Below are positions 18,651 to 28,203 of a DNA stretch of 63,037 nucleotides, piece by piece. Within the stretch, counting starts at the first letter, position 1, and the number at the start of each line of letters is the position of its first letter. The stretch is from the NCBI RefSeq assembly GCF_000772965.1, contig NZ_JPVQ01000022.1, positions 1-63,037 of the forward strand, in the 5' to 3' direction. Made by a program: the position numbers and the translations under genes. The notes beneath the pieces are model-generated. The model saw only the letters and a program-made list of their open reading frames with translations. It did no database searches and was not told the origin of the DNA. The DNA is from Ureibacillus massiliensis 4400831 = CIP 108448 = CCUG 49529 (GTDB lineage: Bacteria; Bacillota; Bacilli; Bacillales_A; Planococcaceae).

Positions 18651-20750
18651 ATGGGTGAATTAATTACATCGAAGGGTAAAAATGCAAAAGAGGCTGTTGA
18701 TTTGGCTTTATCGTTATTAGGTAAGGATATTTCTGAGGTGGAAATAGAGATATTAAAACATGAGGAAAAAAGTTTTTTAGGGTTAAAATCTAAGCCAGCT
18801 GTCGTTCGGGTCAAAGTAAAAGATGAAGTCATGTTAATAGAAGATGAACTGAACGAGTCCAGTCACCTTGTAACGGATAATGATATTGATTCCGCGTCCC
18901 AATCGATTGAAGAATTCCTATCATCAATAGAGAACGAATCGCAGAATACGGATGTAAATTTCAATCTTGATCCCTTTGAAATTGAAAATCTTCGAGGGAA
19001 AGCTTGGATCATTGATGGAAAGATTTATTGCAAAGATGCGGGAAATAAATATCCATTAATCGAACCATCTAAAGATGTACGTATATTTAAAAACGGTATG
19101 TTAATTCAATCAACAGAAATTATTACTGAAACAGATGTTTTCAAAATTGAAGCTCCTTCTGAAGAAATATTACCGTCTTGGGAGCTTTCGATAAGTAAAG
19201 ATAAATTAGAAGTTCGTTTACAGATTAAAGTCGGTAAAAAAATAAGCTATACACCAATCGATTTAGAGCCTAGTGATTATCTAAAAATCGAAACAGTTAA
19301 AGCCATTACTCCTCTTACAATTCAACTAAGTGAAGTTTTAAATAAATTGAAAGAATTAAGAGTAGTGCATGGCATCGATTACACGGAGATTAATAAAGCC
19401 TGTGCCACAGAAGAAGATGGGGATTATATCATTGCAAAGGGTACACCAGCAACTCAAGGAAAGAATGGTACCTTCCAGCTTTTTAATGATATTGAAGTAA
19501 AGAAGCAATTAAAAGAGCGTGTAGATGGGTCTGTTGATTTTAGAGAAACGCGAGAATTTCCTTCAGTACATTTTGGTCAAATTATTGGTGAAGCCATGCC
19601 GCCAATCGAAGGGAAGTCCGGCATGGATGTTACGGGAACAGTAATCGAACCAGAAGCTGTATATCCAATTATATTAAAAGCAGGTACTGGTGTCATTCTT
19701 GTAGATAATTCTAAAGTCGTTTCAACAGAAACTGGTTATCCCGAAGTGAAAATAGTTGGACAGTTAGCAACTGTTTCCGTAGTTCCTAAACTAGTCATTC
19801 AGCATGATGTCACAATAGAAACTGGCAATGTTCATTATCTAGGTGCGGTAGAAGTTAAAGCATCCATCCAAGATAATATGACAGTGGAAGCAAAGGGAAA
19901 TATTAAAGTTGGTAGTAACGTTATTCGAGCGAAAGTCTTATCCGGTAAATCTATTATTGTAGAAAATAATATTATCGCCAGCAGCTTAACTTCTGGGAAT
20001 GGAATTTTACAAAAGCTAGAATTATCGAAAGAACTATTACGCTTTTCTAAAGGTTTGAAAAATTTGATTGTCGCAATGAAACAATTGTCACAAGCGTCGG
20101 CATTTAAAGTCCAATCTCTAAATGTCACAGGTCTTGGTCCACTTGTGAAAATTCTTTTTAATAGTAAATTTAAAGATATGCCACCATTGATAAATTCAAT
20201 CGTAAATAGAACAAGAGAGTATTCCTCAATCTTGGAAAGTGATTGGATTGATTTTGCAGAATTAATCAATAAAGAATTTATTGCTTTTCATCAATCTTCG
20301 TTAAAAAATGAAGAAGATTTAGAACGTATTGTAAGTCAAGCGGAATCCTTGTACTTACCAGTGATGGATGAAAATGAGGCGGAATCTACTTTTATAAGAG
20401 CGAATTTTGTTCAAAGTAGTGATTTATATTCAAGTGGAGATATACTGATTACGGGCCAGGGCGTCTATAGCTCGAAATTGTATGCACGAAAAAATATAAA
20501 AATAAACGGTTTTGTTCGTGGTGGGGACATTTATGCTGAAAATAGTGTCATCATTAACGAAGTTGGCTTCCGAGCAAGTTCTTATGTAAAAATCAATGTA
20601 TCGAAAGATGGTTATATCAAGATTAAAAGTGCTTCACCCAACACAATTATCCAAGTTGGCGGTCAGTCTCAAATTTTATATAATCCAGCAAAGAACATTG
20701 ATGCAAGATTAGATCAGTATGGCAACTTAGTTATATCAAAGGAGGAATAA
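18651..20750 (+). CDS. Jag_N-FapA (DUF342) beta-helix protein
   Basis: A 699-aa protein. The first 55 residues look like a Jag_N domain (KGKNAKEAVDLALSLLG and FLGLKSKPAVVRV), the module at the N-terminus of KhpB/Jag. The rest is a FapA/DUF342 architecture: repeated Gly/Val/Ile strands such as GDILITGQGVYS and GNIKVGSNVIRAKV that predict a right-handed beta-helix, broken by a helical hairpin near residues 465-585. FapA proteins are often listed as flagellar assembly protein A, but no flagellar gene is nearby. Placed between the phosphatase and the last STAS gene, it may be the switch's scaffold or output. ATG 18651 follows GAGGAGG. Confidence 0.85.
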   Translation: MGELITSKGKNAKEAVDLALSLLGKDISEVEIEILKHEEKSFLGLKSKPAVVRVKVKDEVMLIEDELNESSHLVTDNDIDSASQSIEEFLSSIENESQNTDVNFNLDPFEIENLRGKAWIIDGKIYCKDAGNKYPLIEPSKDVRIFKNGMLIQSTEIITETDVFKIEAPSEEILPSWELSISKDKLEVRLQIKVGKKISYTPIDLEPSDYLKIETVKAITPLTIQLSEVLNKLKELRVVHGIDYTEINKACATEEDGDYIIAKGTPATQGKNGTFQLFNDIEVKKQLKERVDGSVDFRETREFPSVHFGQIIGEAMPPIEGKSGMDVTGTVIEPEAVYPIILKAGTGVILVDNSKVVSTETGYPEVKIVGQLATVSVVPKLVIQHDVTIETGNVHYLGAVEVKASIQDNMTVEAKGNIKVGSNVIRAKVLSGKSIIVENNIIASSLTSGNGILQKLELSKELLRFSKGLKNLIVAMKQLSQASAFKVQSLNVTGLGPLVKILFNSKFKDMPPLINSIVNRTREYSSILESDWIDFAELINKEFIAFHQSSLKNEEDLERIVSQAESLYLPVMDENEAESTFIRANFVQSSDLYSSGDILITGQGVYSSKLYARKNIKINGFVRGGDIYAENSVIINEVGFRASSYVKINVSKDGYIKIKSASPNTIIQVGGQSQILYNPAKNIDARLDQYGNLVISKEE

Positions 20751-20751
20751 C

Positions 20752-21069
20752 ATGTTCCGGTTTAATGTACAAGATGAACATGAAAAGACCGTTATTCATT
20801 TCGATGGAGATTTAGACATTGAAGCAACAGAAGTCATTGAAGGCGAATTAATGAATGAAATAACTCATACTTCAGAATTAGTGGAGCTAAATTTTAAAAA
20901 TATCGACTTCGTAGATTCTTCTGGGATTGGGTTATTAATTACTTTAATATCTGTATTAAAAGATTCAGAAAAAAAGCCGACAATCACAAATATTAATGAA
21001 GATGTCAAAGTCGTTTTTGAATTACTCCAATTAGAAGAAATATTAGGCAAAGATGTAGTAAACGTTTAA
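20752..21069 (+). CDS. STAS-domain anti-sigma-factor-antagonist-like protein, 2
   Basis: A 105-aa STAS domain with the loop IDFVDSSGIGLLITL (Ser56/57 after Asp55), the canonical RsbV/SpoIIAA site. It is the last gene of the operon, 1 bp after the FapA stop, with AAAGGAGG. It is diverged from the STAS at 17488, so the two may answer to different partners, for example one to the ATPase and one to FapA. Being directly coupled to FapA suggests a physical complex. That is inference. Confidence 0.9.
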   Translation: MFRFNVQDEHEKTVIHFDGDLDIEATEVIEGELMNEITHTSELVELNFKNIDFVDSSGIGLLITLISVLKDSEKKPTITNINEDVKVVFELLQLEEILGKDVVNV

Positions 21070-21107
21070 CATTTAAACAATCATGTGCATATGGGGATAT
21101 ATTTTCG

Positions 21108-21138
21108 GAGAAGTTGAAATTTTGACTTCTCTTTTTTT
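21108..21138 (+). terminator. Rho-independent terminator of the 7693-21069 operon
   Basis: GAGAAGT (21108-21114) pairs with ACTTCTC (21125-21131), followed by seven T. It is the first convincing terminator after the one at 7029, supporting a single long transcription unit. Confidence 0.9.
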
Positions 21139-21291
21139 GCGTGGGTTTGGGATAGTTGGTGTGCCGTAGAAATCGAGGGATTGGACAAGAGTTGGATGTA
21201 GGCGGAAATTTGCGGTGCTGGTGGGTTTGCTTGCGAATAAAGTTTGGAGTGCTGGAGGTTTGCGGATGAATAAAGCTGGAGATTTGCGAGT

Positions 21292-21671
21292 GGACAAAAG
21301 AAGGTTCTGGACGGGCAAAAAGTAGAGCTGAGCGGACAAAAGCCGCGGTTGAATGGACAAAACTTGAGGTACTGGACAAAAGCGGTTTGTGAATGGACAA
21401 AAGTAAATCGTGGATGGACAAAAAGTAGAGCTGAGCGGACAAAAGCCGCGGTTGAATGGACAAAACTTGAGGTACTGGACAAAAGCGGTTTGTGAATGGA
21501 CAAAAGTAAATCGTGGATGGACAAAAAGTAGAGCTGAGCGGACAAAAGCCGCGGTTGAATGGACGAAACTTGAGGTACTGGACAAAAGCGGTTTGTGAAT
21601 GGACAAAAGTAAATCGTGGATGGACAAAAAGTAGAGCTGAGCGGACAAAAGCTGCGGATGAATGGACAAAA
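21292..21671. repeat. Array A3: GGACAAAA words, 103-bp period
   Basis: GGACAAAA words start at 21292, 21313 (as GGGCAAAA), 21334, 21355, 21374, 21395, 21416 and onward with steps 21, 21, 21, 19, 21, 21. The landmark AGTAGAGCTG recurs at 21321, 21424, 21527 and 21630, each exactly 103 bp apart. The word is the same as in the array at position 53, 21 kb away, but the spacer sequence differs. Decayed copies seem to run back to about 21200. The minus-strand frames rich in FVHS/LSIH are repeat artefacts. Confidence 0.93.
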
Positions 21672-21694
21672 CTAACACCAGATAGTTATCTTTC

Positions 21695-22134
21695 GAGCGG
21701 ATAGCATCACCATAGGATCACATAACTAATAATTGGATCACAAAGCATCCCGACTTGAGCGGAAGACGCCATGTCTTGATCACACATCATTCTTTCGAGC
21801 GGATAGCATCACCATAGGATCACATAACAAAATAATTGGATCACAAAGCATCCCGACTTGATCGGAAGGCTACATGCTTTGATCACATAACAATCTTTCG
21901 AGCGGATAGCATCACCATAGGATCACATAACAAATTAATTGGATCACAAAGCATCGCGACTTGATCGGAAGGCTTCATGTTTTGATCACATAACAATCTT
22001 TCGAGCGGATAGCATCATGATAGGATCACATAGCAAAATAATTGGATCACAAAGCATCGCCACTTGATTAGAAGGCGCCATATCTTAATCGCATAACTAA
22101 CCTATTAGAACTAACGCCATGTCTTAATCACATT
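21695..22134. repeat. Array A4: GATCACATA/GAGCGGATA words, 103-bp period
   Basis: This array directly follows A3 with a 31-bp junction step (21+10). Word starts within a unit step 21, 21, 21, 21, 19. The TTTCGAGCGG landmark recurs at 21691, 21793, 21896 and 21999 (102, 103 and 103 bp). Words are GAGCGGATA, GATCACATA, GATCACAAA, GATCGGAAG. The last unit decays after about 22100. The remaining 22135-22405 is AT-rich leader for the SLH gene with nothing I can name. Confidence 0.92.
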
Positions 22135-22405
22135 GCAAACGATTCCTTCACAATAAGCCCACATACTGAATCGACACCCCCTTTCTCCACATCACACACA
22201 TTCCTATAGAACAAAAACCGTATCCGCTAGATTACTATCCGGAGCTACAATATTACTTTCGTTCATGAAAATCCGAAAATCATAAGAACGATAACTTTTC
22301 GCCATCATATACCAACAAAACCACAAATATATCATTTATTTATCAAACCTATTAAATTATTATTAAGTAGTAATATCAAAACTATTACTTGGGGGAAATA
22401 AATTA

Positions 22406-25400
22406 ATGACGAAAAAACAATATAACAAATTTTTAAATACAGCAATCGCAGCAACGGTAGTAGCATCTGGAGCAGCAATGGTAGCGCCCAATACAGCTGA
22501 TGCAAGTGAAAAGTTTTCAGATATAAAAGTAACAGATAATTTCTATGATGCTGTTATGAGCTTAGCAGATAGAGGTTTCGTAAAAGGATTTGAGGATGGT
22601 ACATACGGTCCGCATAAAAGTATTACGCGCGGACAAGTGGCAGTCATCCTAGCGAATGCATTAGGGTTAGATAAAGAAAACGTAACAAATCCAGAATTTA
22701 AAGACGTTTCAACAGATCATCCTTATTATAGTTCGATTGCCGCTCTACAAAATGCAGGTTATGTAGCTGGTTTTGAAGATGGAACATTTAAACCAGGGGA
22801 ACCAATTAACCGATATCATATGGCTTTAATCTTAAAAGCCGCATATAACTTATCAGCATCAAATGTGGATGCACTTCCATTCACTGATGTATATAAAGAT
22901 TACAAAGAATCCATTGCAGCACTTTATGAAAATGGCGTAACTTCTGGTAAAACACCAACTTCATTTAAAGGTTTAGATAATGTAACACGTAGCCAAATGG
23001 CATTATTTATTGTAGCAGCTGAAAAAGCAGTAAACCCGACGATTACTATTAGCGAGATTACAGACACTAAAGTTGTGACAACAAAAGGTGAGTATTCATT
23101 TGTTCCGGAAGTTGCTGAAATTTTCACAGAAGCAAATGAATCAGCGTTAAAAAATGCACAAGCTCAAGTAAAAGTTGAAGCAGGCAAAATTGTTGAAATA
23201 CAAGCTTTAACATTAAACAGCGCTGGTACAGCTGAAACGTCAGTCGTATTCAATGGTGGCGCTGCAAAAATCGGTGCATTGACAATTAATGCTGACCATG
23301 TTGAAGTGAATAACTTAGAAGTTACTGGAGATATTACAGTTACTGATAGTGTGTCAACTCAAACAAAATTAATACAAGTAAAATCAAATGGTGAATTAAT
23401 TGTAGAAGAATCTGTTCAACCAGTAGCTGCTCGAACTTTCTTCTCATTAATGACTGCAACTGAAGAAGTAGGACCAACGATTACATTAGAACAATCTTCA
23501 GTACAAGGAGTTCAAGCAAAACGAAACAACCTAGTATTAATTTCTGATACAAAATTAGGTCATATCACTGTTGCACCAGCAGTATCTACTATTAAAGTTG
23601 ATAGTAAAGTAGATAAAGTGGTTGTTGATAACTCATTAGCAATCTCAGGTAATGCAACAATAAATGAATTATCAGTAGAAAAAGAAGCAAATGTTTCAGT
23701 AAATGTTACTGGCGTAGTGAAAAACTTAATCGTTAAAAATGGAACATCTAAGGTTGAATTAGGTACATCTACTCAAGTTGAAGCTGTTAAGGTTCCAGTT
23801 GCGTCTACTCCTTCAACAATTATTTCGAACTACGATGATGTAAAAGATAATATTATTTCTATCGTTGATGATGAAGGTACTGAAATTGATGAATTAACAG
23901 ACGCAGAAGCTTATCAAATTTTCTTAAACGATATTGCAAATGCTTCTGAAGGTGAAACTGTTGAATTAAGACGTGACATTACGGTTACTTCCCCATTAGT
24001 AATTGATAAAGCAATTACATTAGAAGGTAATGGTCATAATCTGGTGATCAACACTGGTAGCGATGATTATAGTAATACATTAAAATCATTATTTATCAAC
24101 GCAGATGCAACGCTTCAAAACATGATTGTTGAAAACGGTGAATTAACAAACGACAACTTGATAGAAGTACAAGATGCAAATGTAACACTAAATAATGTTG
24201 CTATTCTTAATAGTAAACGTGCAGGTATTGCGCTTCTTGCTGGCGGTAAAATGACTCTTCAAGGTGAAATTACATTAAACGGTAATACTTGGGGCGGTAT
24301 TGATGTAAGTAAAGAAGGTTCACATTTAACAATTGCAGAAGATGCAATGATTCATTATGATGGTGCGAAAAAAGTAAACGGCCAAGTAACGCCAATCGTT
24401 TATATTGATAATGAAGCGAAAAACATTGACCCTAGTGTTTACGTTACTGACAACGCTGGAATTTTACCGGAAGCTGTTTATGTATTAAAAGGTAAAGACG
24501 AATTTAACGTTGAGACAAATGAACTTTCAACAAAAGAAGAAGCAAACTTCGTATGGTTTGGTGGAACACCGATTTCTGAAGAAGGCGCAATTTCAAAATT
24601 CCTAGCAGATATCGAGGCAGCTGAAGTAGGTGACACTGTTGAATTAGCTCGTGACATCACATTAACTCAACCATTAGCAATTGATAAAGCAATCACAATT
24701 GATGGTAATGGATTCACTGTGACAGTAGAAACAGGAGCAGATGACTGGAGTAATACATTAAAATCAGTATTTATTAGCGCAGATGCAACATTAAAAGATA
24801 TCAAGATTGTGAATGGTGAATCAACAGACGATAATTTAATCGAAGTACAAGCTGCCAATGTTACTTTACAAAACGTAACAGTAGAAGGAAGTAAACGTGC
24901 AGGTATTGCAATCTTAAAAGACGGTAATGTAACACTTGAAGGAAAAACAACTTTAAAAAATAACGCTTGGGGCGGAATGGATGTAAGTCAAGAAGGTTCT
25001 CACTTAACAATTGCTGAAAATGCATTCATCTCATATGATGGCGCAGTGAAAGCAAATGGACAAGTAACTCCAATCGTTTATATCGATAATGAATCGAAAA
25101 ATATAGATCCAAGTGTTTATGTAACAGACAATGCAGGAATTTTACCTGAAGCTGTTCATGTAGTAAAAGGTGGAGCAAGTGGCACAGAAACTGAAACAAA
25201 CGAAAGAGCAACATTAGAAGAAGCAAATTTCGTATGGTTCGGTGGAGAGCTTGAAGCAAATGAATATCTAGTAAACCAACTTGAGTACGATCTTGCAAAT
25301 GCAGAAGCAGGAGAAACAGTAGAACTTGTTGCAGATATTACGATTTCAGAACCACTAGCAATTGATAAAGAAATTACATTCGATGGTAATGGACGTACAA

Positions 25401-25981
25401 TTACAGTTGCAACAGGAGCAGATGACTGGAGTAACACATTAAAATCATTCTATATTAGTGCAGACGCAACATTGCAAGATGTTGATATCGTAAATGGTGA
25501 AGGTACTGACGATAACTTAATTGAAGTTGAAAATGCGAATGTAACGTTAGAAAACGTATCTGTTGAAGGAAGTAAACGTGCAGGTATCGCAGTATTAGCA
25601 GGCGGTAATGTCACTTTAGAAGGTGAAACTTCATTAATTGATAATGCTTGGGGCGGTATTGATGTAAGTAAAGAAGGCTCTCACTTAACAGTAGCTGAAG
25701 GCGCAACGATTGCTTACACTGGTGCGTTAAAAGAGAACGGCCAAATGACACCAATCATTTATATCGACAATGCTGCAGGAAATATTGATCCGAGCGTTTA
25801 TGTAACAGATCTTTCTGGAACATTACCTGAAGCGGTTCATGTGTTTAAAGCAATACAAAATGGTGTTGAAACAAACGTAATAGCTTCTAAAGAAGAAGCA
25901 AACTTCGTATGGTTCGGTGGCACGCCAACATTAGTTGAAGAGTCTCCGGTAGTTGACTCTTCAGAAGAAATTGTAGAGTAA
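22406..25981 (+). CDS. Large SLH surface protein with three beta-helix repeats
   Basis: A 1191-aa exported protein. A Sec signal ends at about ...NTADA, followed by three SLH domains (about 35-90, 98-152, 157-213) that should anchor it to pyruvylated cell-wall polymer. After a beta-rich linker come three tandem repeats of about 215 residues (504-720, 731-946, 953-1172). Each has the series NTLKSxFISADATL, SKRAGIA, WGGxDVS, IDPSVYVTD and a closing EANFVWFGG. The sequence predicts right-handed beta-helix, pectate-lyase-like folds; no catalytic residues are obvious. It could be an S-layer or adhesin-type protein. GGGGGAAA precedes the ATG; the terminator is at 26115. Confidence 0.88.
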   Translation: MTKKQYNKFLNTAIAATVVASGAAMVAPNTADASEKFSDIKVTDNFYDAVMSLADRGFVKGFEDGTYGPHKSITRGQVAVILANALGLDKENVTNPEFKDVSTDHPYYSSIAALQNAGYVAGFEDGTFKPGEPINRYHMALILKAAYNLSASNVDALPFTDVYKDYKESIAALYENGVTSGKTPTSFKGLDNVTRSQMALFIVAAEKAVNPTITISEITDTKVVTTKGEYSFVPEVAEIFTEANESALKNAQAQVKVEAGKIVEIQALTLNSAGTAETSVVFNGGAAKIGALTINADHVEVNNLEVTGDITVTDSVSTQTKLIQVKSNGELIVEESVQPVAARTFFSLMTATEEVGPTITLEQSSVQGVQAKRNNLVLISDTKLGHITVAPAVSTIKVDSKVDKVVVDNSLAISGNATINELSVEKEANVSVNVTGVVKNLIVKNGTSKVELGTSTQVEAVKVPVASTPSTIISNYDDVKDNIISIVDDEGTEIDELTDAEAYQIFLNDIANASEGETVELRRDITVTSPLVIDKAITLEGNGHNLVINTGSDDYSNTLKSLFINADATLQNMIVENGELTNDNLIEVQDANVTLNNVAILNSKRAGIALLAGGKMTLQGEITLNGNTWGGIDVSKEGSHLTIAEDAMIHYDGAKKVNGQVTPIVYIDNEAKNIDPSVYVTDNAGILPEAVYVLKGKDEFNVETNELSTKEEANFVWFGGTPISEEGAISKFLADIEAAEVGDTVELARDITLTQPLAIDKAITIDGNGFTVTVETGADDWSNTLKSVFISADATLKDIKIVNGESTDDNLIEVQAANVTLQNVTVEGSKRAGIAILKDGNVTLEGKTTLKNNAWGGMDVSQEGSHLTIAENAFISYDGAVKANGQVTPIVYIDNESKNIDPSVYVTDNAGILPEAVHVVKGGASGTETETNERATLEEANFVWFGGELEANEYLVNQLEYDLANAEAGETVELVADITISEPLAIDKEITFDGNGRTITVATGADDWSNTLKSFYISADATLQDVDIVNGEGTDDNLIEVENANVTLENVSVEGSKRAGIAVLAGGNVTLEGETSLIDNAWGGIDVSKEGSHLTVAEGATIAYTGALKENGQMTPIIYIDNAAGNIDPSVYVTDLSGTLPEAVHVFKAIQNGVETNVIASKEEANFVWFGGTPTLVEESPVVDSSEEIVE

Positions 25982-26114
25982 TAGAATTTGCTACAAGGCA
26001 GTGAACGTAAACTTTAGGTTTTACGAAAATTTAAACATGCTAAGTTTCCTTTGAACTTTCAGATATCGGGCTACCAACCAAGTATTTGAAGCAGGTTCAT
26101 ATTTAGATAAGATG

Positions 26115-26143
26115 CTCCCTCAAGAAATTGAGGGAGTATTTTT
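26115..26143 (+). terminator. Terminator of the SLH beta-helix gene
   Basis: CTCCCTCAA (26115-26123), loop GAAA, TTGAGGGAG (26128-26136), then TATTTTT. Confidence 0.93.
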
Positions 26144-26233
26144 CAATTTTATATTTGATTGAATCGAAGTTATTCGTAAAACAGGTTGTTTTGGCTGATG
26201 AAGGTTTAATAGGATCGCAAGGAATGAGGAATT

Positions 26234-26528
26234 GATCGTTTAGCAGAATGATTCGGGCGGATAGAGAATTCTCATCTTTGGAGAAAACTGTTTTGAGCGT
26301 ATATGAGGTTCATTGGATCACATAAATGAACGATTTGGTCACTTAGCAGAGTGATTGGAGCGGATAAGAAGGCGTTTGGATCACATACGTTTTTTTGGGG
26401 CGGATATGTTTGTCATTGGATCACATAGGTGAAGGAATTGATCACTTAGCAACGCAATTCGGGCTGATAGAAGATTCTTCCTTTAAAGAAATGCTTTTGG
26501 GCAGATAGCCCCACCATTGGATTACACA
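26234..26528. repeat. Array A5: degenerate phased words, 103-bp spacing
   Basis: Word starts fall at 26234, 26255, 26295, 26316, 26337, 26358, 26379, 26398, 26419, 26440, 26461, 26499 and 26520. Most steps are 21, with a 19-bp step at 26379-26398. 26295 to 26398 is 103 bp. Words include GGGCGGATA, GAGCGTATA, GATCACATA, GGTCACTTA, GAGCGGATA and GGGCTGATA. The text between words is hardly conserved, yet the spacing is, which is the strongest hint that spacing itself matters. Confidence 0.85.
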
Positions 26529-26652
26529 AACTCCAAGGGATTAAAAAAATAAGAAACGACTAAATTATTGCATTAATCCCTTCTATCAAAAGACATGATT
26601 CGATATTTAACGGAACTATTTCAGCACTTTCCCGTCTTATTATTCCGTACAT

Positions 26653-26680
26653 TTGAACTAAAAAACGTATATTCTAAAAT
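26653..26680 (+). promoter_or_regulatory. Possible sigma-A promoter for the MBOAT operon
   Basis: TTGAAC (26653-26658), a 16-bp spacer and TAAAAT (26675-26680) lie 90 bp upstream of the start codon. A TGTATACT sequence at about 26693-26700 is an alternative -10. Confidence 0.4.
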
Positions 26681-26769
26681 CTAACAAACTAGTGTATACT
26701 TTATGCTTGAGAGAGAAGAAATTACTATTTTTTAACAAGATTGATTAATTAAGAGTGGAGAAGTTAGTT

Positions 26770-28194
26770 ATGGTTTTTAGTAGCCTAATATTTTTATACG
26801 TATTTTTACCAATTGTAATTCTTTTATATTTTATATTGCCGAAGATATTTCGTAATACGCTTCTTTTAATCGCGAGTTTGTTCTTCTATGCATGGGGAGA
26901 GCCCACATATGTTGTGTTAATGCTGATTTCCATTTTGATTAACTATATTATGGGTCTCGTTATTGACAAGGCAGATGGGAAATCAAAACGGCTTAGTCTA
27001 CTTTGGATTACGATCCTATTAAACTTTGCAATTCTTGGATATTACAAATATGCTGGATTCTTTATTGATATATATGCAGATATTACTGGTCAAACTATTG
27101 AATGGGAAGCAGTACCTCTGCCAATCGGTATATCTTTCTATACGTTCCAAGCAGTCAGCTACATAATCGATGTGTATCGTAGAGATGTAAAAGCACAGCG
27201 AAGTTTAATCGATTTATCGTTATTCATTTCCTTGTTTCCACAGCTTGTGGCAGGACCAATTGTTCGTTATCAAACGATTGCTGAACAAATTAAACAACGT
27301 TTTGTAGCAAGCTCTGATTTAATGATCGGAACGAGACGTTTCATTCAAGGTTTAGGGAAAAAAGTATTAATCGCCAATCCAATGGGATCCGTTGCAGATG
27401 AAGTATTTGCAATATCGGCTGCTGATTTGACTACAGGTACCGCATGGGTCGGAATTATCGCATACTCATTACAAATCTACTTTGATTTCTCTGGTTACAG
27501 TGATATGGCCATCGGGTTAGCTCGTATTTTTGGTTTTAATTTTGAAGAAAACTTCAATTATCCATACATAGCACAATCAATTACTGAATTCTGGCGTAGA
27601 TGGCATATTTCATTAAGCTCATGGTTTAGAGATTACGTGTACTTCCCGCTTGGTGGAAGTCGAGTAAGTCACCAATGGAAAGTCTATCGTAACTTATTAA
27701 TTGTATGGACGTTTACAGGGTTCTGGCATGGTGCTAGCTGGACGTTTATGGCGTGGGGCTTTTATTACGGAATTCTCATCTGTTTAGAGAAAAAATTCTT
27801 ACTGAATTGGTTGAGCAAAATTCCAAGAGTTGTTCGCCACGTATATGTACTAATTCTTGTAATGATTGGATGGGTGTTCTTTAGAGCGGATAATTTTACA
27901 TATTCATTTGACTATATAAAAACAATGTTCTTTATTACAGAAAATGAATTTTATGATTATAGTACGTTGATTTATTTACAGGATAATGGAATTTATTTCG
28001 CTCTGGCAATTGTGCTTGCAATTCCAATTTATATGCTGTACCAAAATTGGACGGAAGCAAAAGCTGAACAGTCGCTTGCATTTGCAGCATCACTCCGAGT
28101 TTGGCAAACTGTGTATTATATGGGGTTAATTTTAATTGTTACAATGTATTTAGTAAATGCAACACACAATCCATTCATTTACTTTAGATTCTAG
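26770..28194 (+). CDS. MBOAT O-acyltransferase (AlgI/DltB-like)
   Basis: A 474-aa polytopic membrane protein of the MBOAT family. It has the signature FWRRWHISLSSWFRDYVYFPLGGSR region and the catalytic His in TGFWHGASW. Such proteins pass acetyl groups across the membrane to an extracellular transferase that modifies exopolysaccharide, peptidoglycan or wall polymer. Its partner is the DHHW protein encoded 9 bp downstream. ATG 26770 is used because GTGGAG sits 9 bases upstream; an in-frame GTG at 26755 would overlap that site. There is no dlt operon context, so a polysaccharide rather than teichoic D-alanyl target is likelier. Confidence 0.9.
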   Translation: MVFSSLIFLYVFLPIVILLYFILPKIFRNTLLLIASLFFYAWGEPTYVVLMLISILINYIMGLVIDKADGKSKRLSLLWITILLNFAILGYYKYAGFFIDIYADITGQTIEWEAVPLPIGISFYTFQAVSYIIDVYRRDVKAQRSLIDLSLFISLFPQLVAGPIVRYQTIAEQIKQRFVASSDLMIGTRRFIQGLGKKVLIANPMGSVADEVFAISAADLTTGTAWVGIIAYSLQIYFDFSGYSDMAIGLARIFGFNFEENFNYPYIAQSITEFWRRWHISLSSWFRDYVYFPLGGSRVSHQWKVYRNLLIVWTFTGFWHGASWTFMAWGFYYGILICLEKKFLLNWLSKIPRVVRHVYVLILVMIGWVFFRADNFTYSFDYIKTMFFITENEFYDYSTLIYLQDNGIYFALAIVLAIPIYMLYQNWTEAKAEQSLAFAASLRVWQTVYYMGLILIVTMYLVNATHNPFIYFRF

Positions 28195-28203
28195 GTGGAA
28201 AAC

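Noticed and set aside
18651-20750. Flagellar assembly role for the FapA protein
   Set aside because: The family name suggests it, but no flagellar or chemotaxis gene is in the neighbourhood and the gene is embedded in a partner-switch operon. I kept only the domain-level call.
10328-21069. Classical SigB stress operon or stressosome
   Set aside because: No sigma factor, RsbR/RsbS-type set or RsbX is present. The switch proteins are mixed with biosynthetic genes and FapA.
53-22134. CRISPR array
   Set aside because: Whole units, including the bases between words, are repeated; there are no unique spacers, no constant 24-37-bp repeat and no cas genes.
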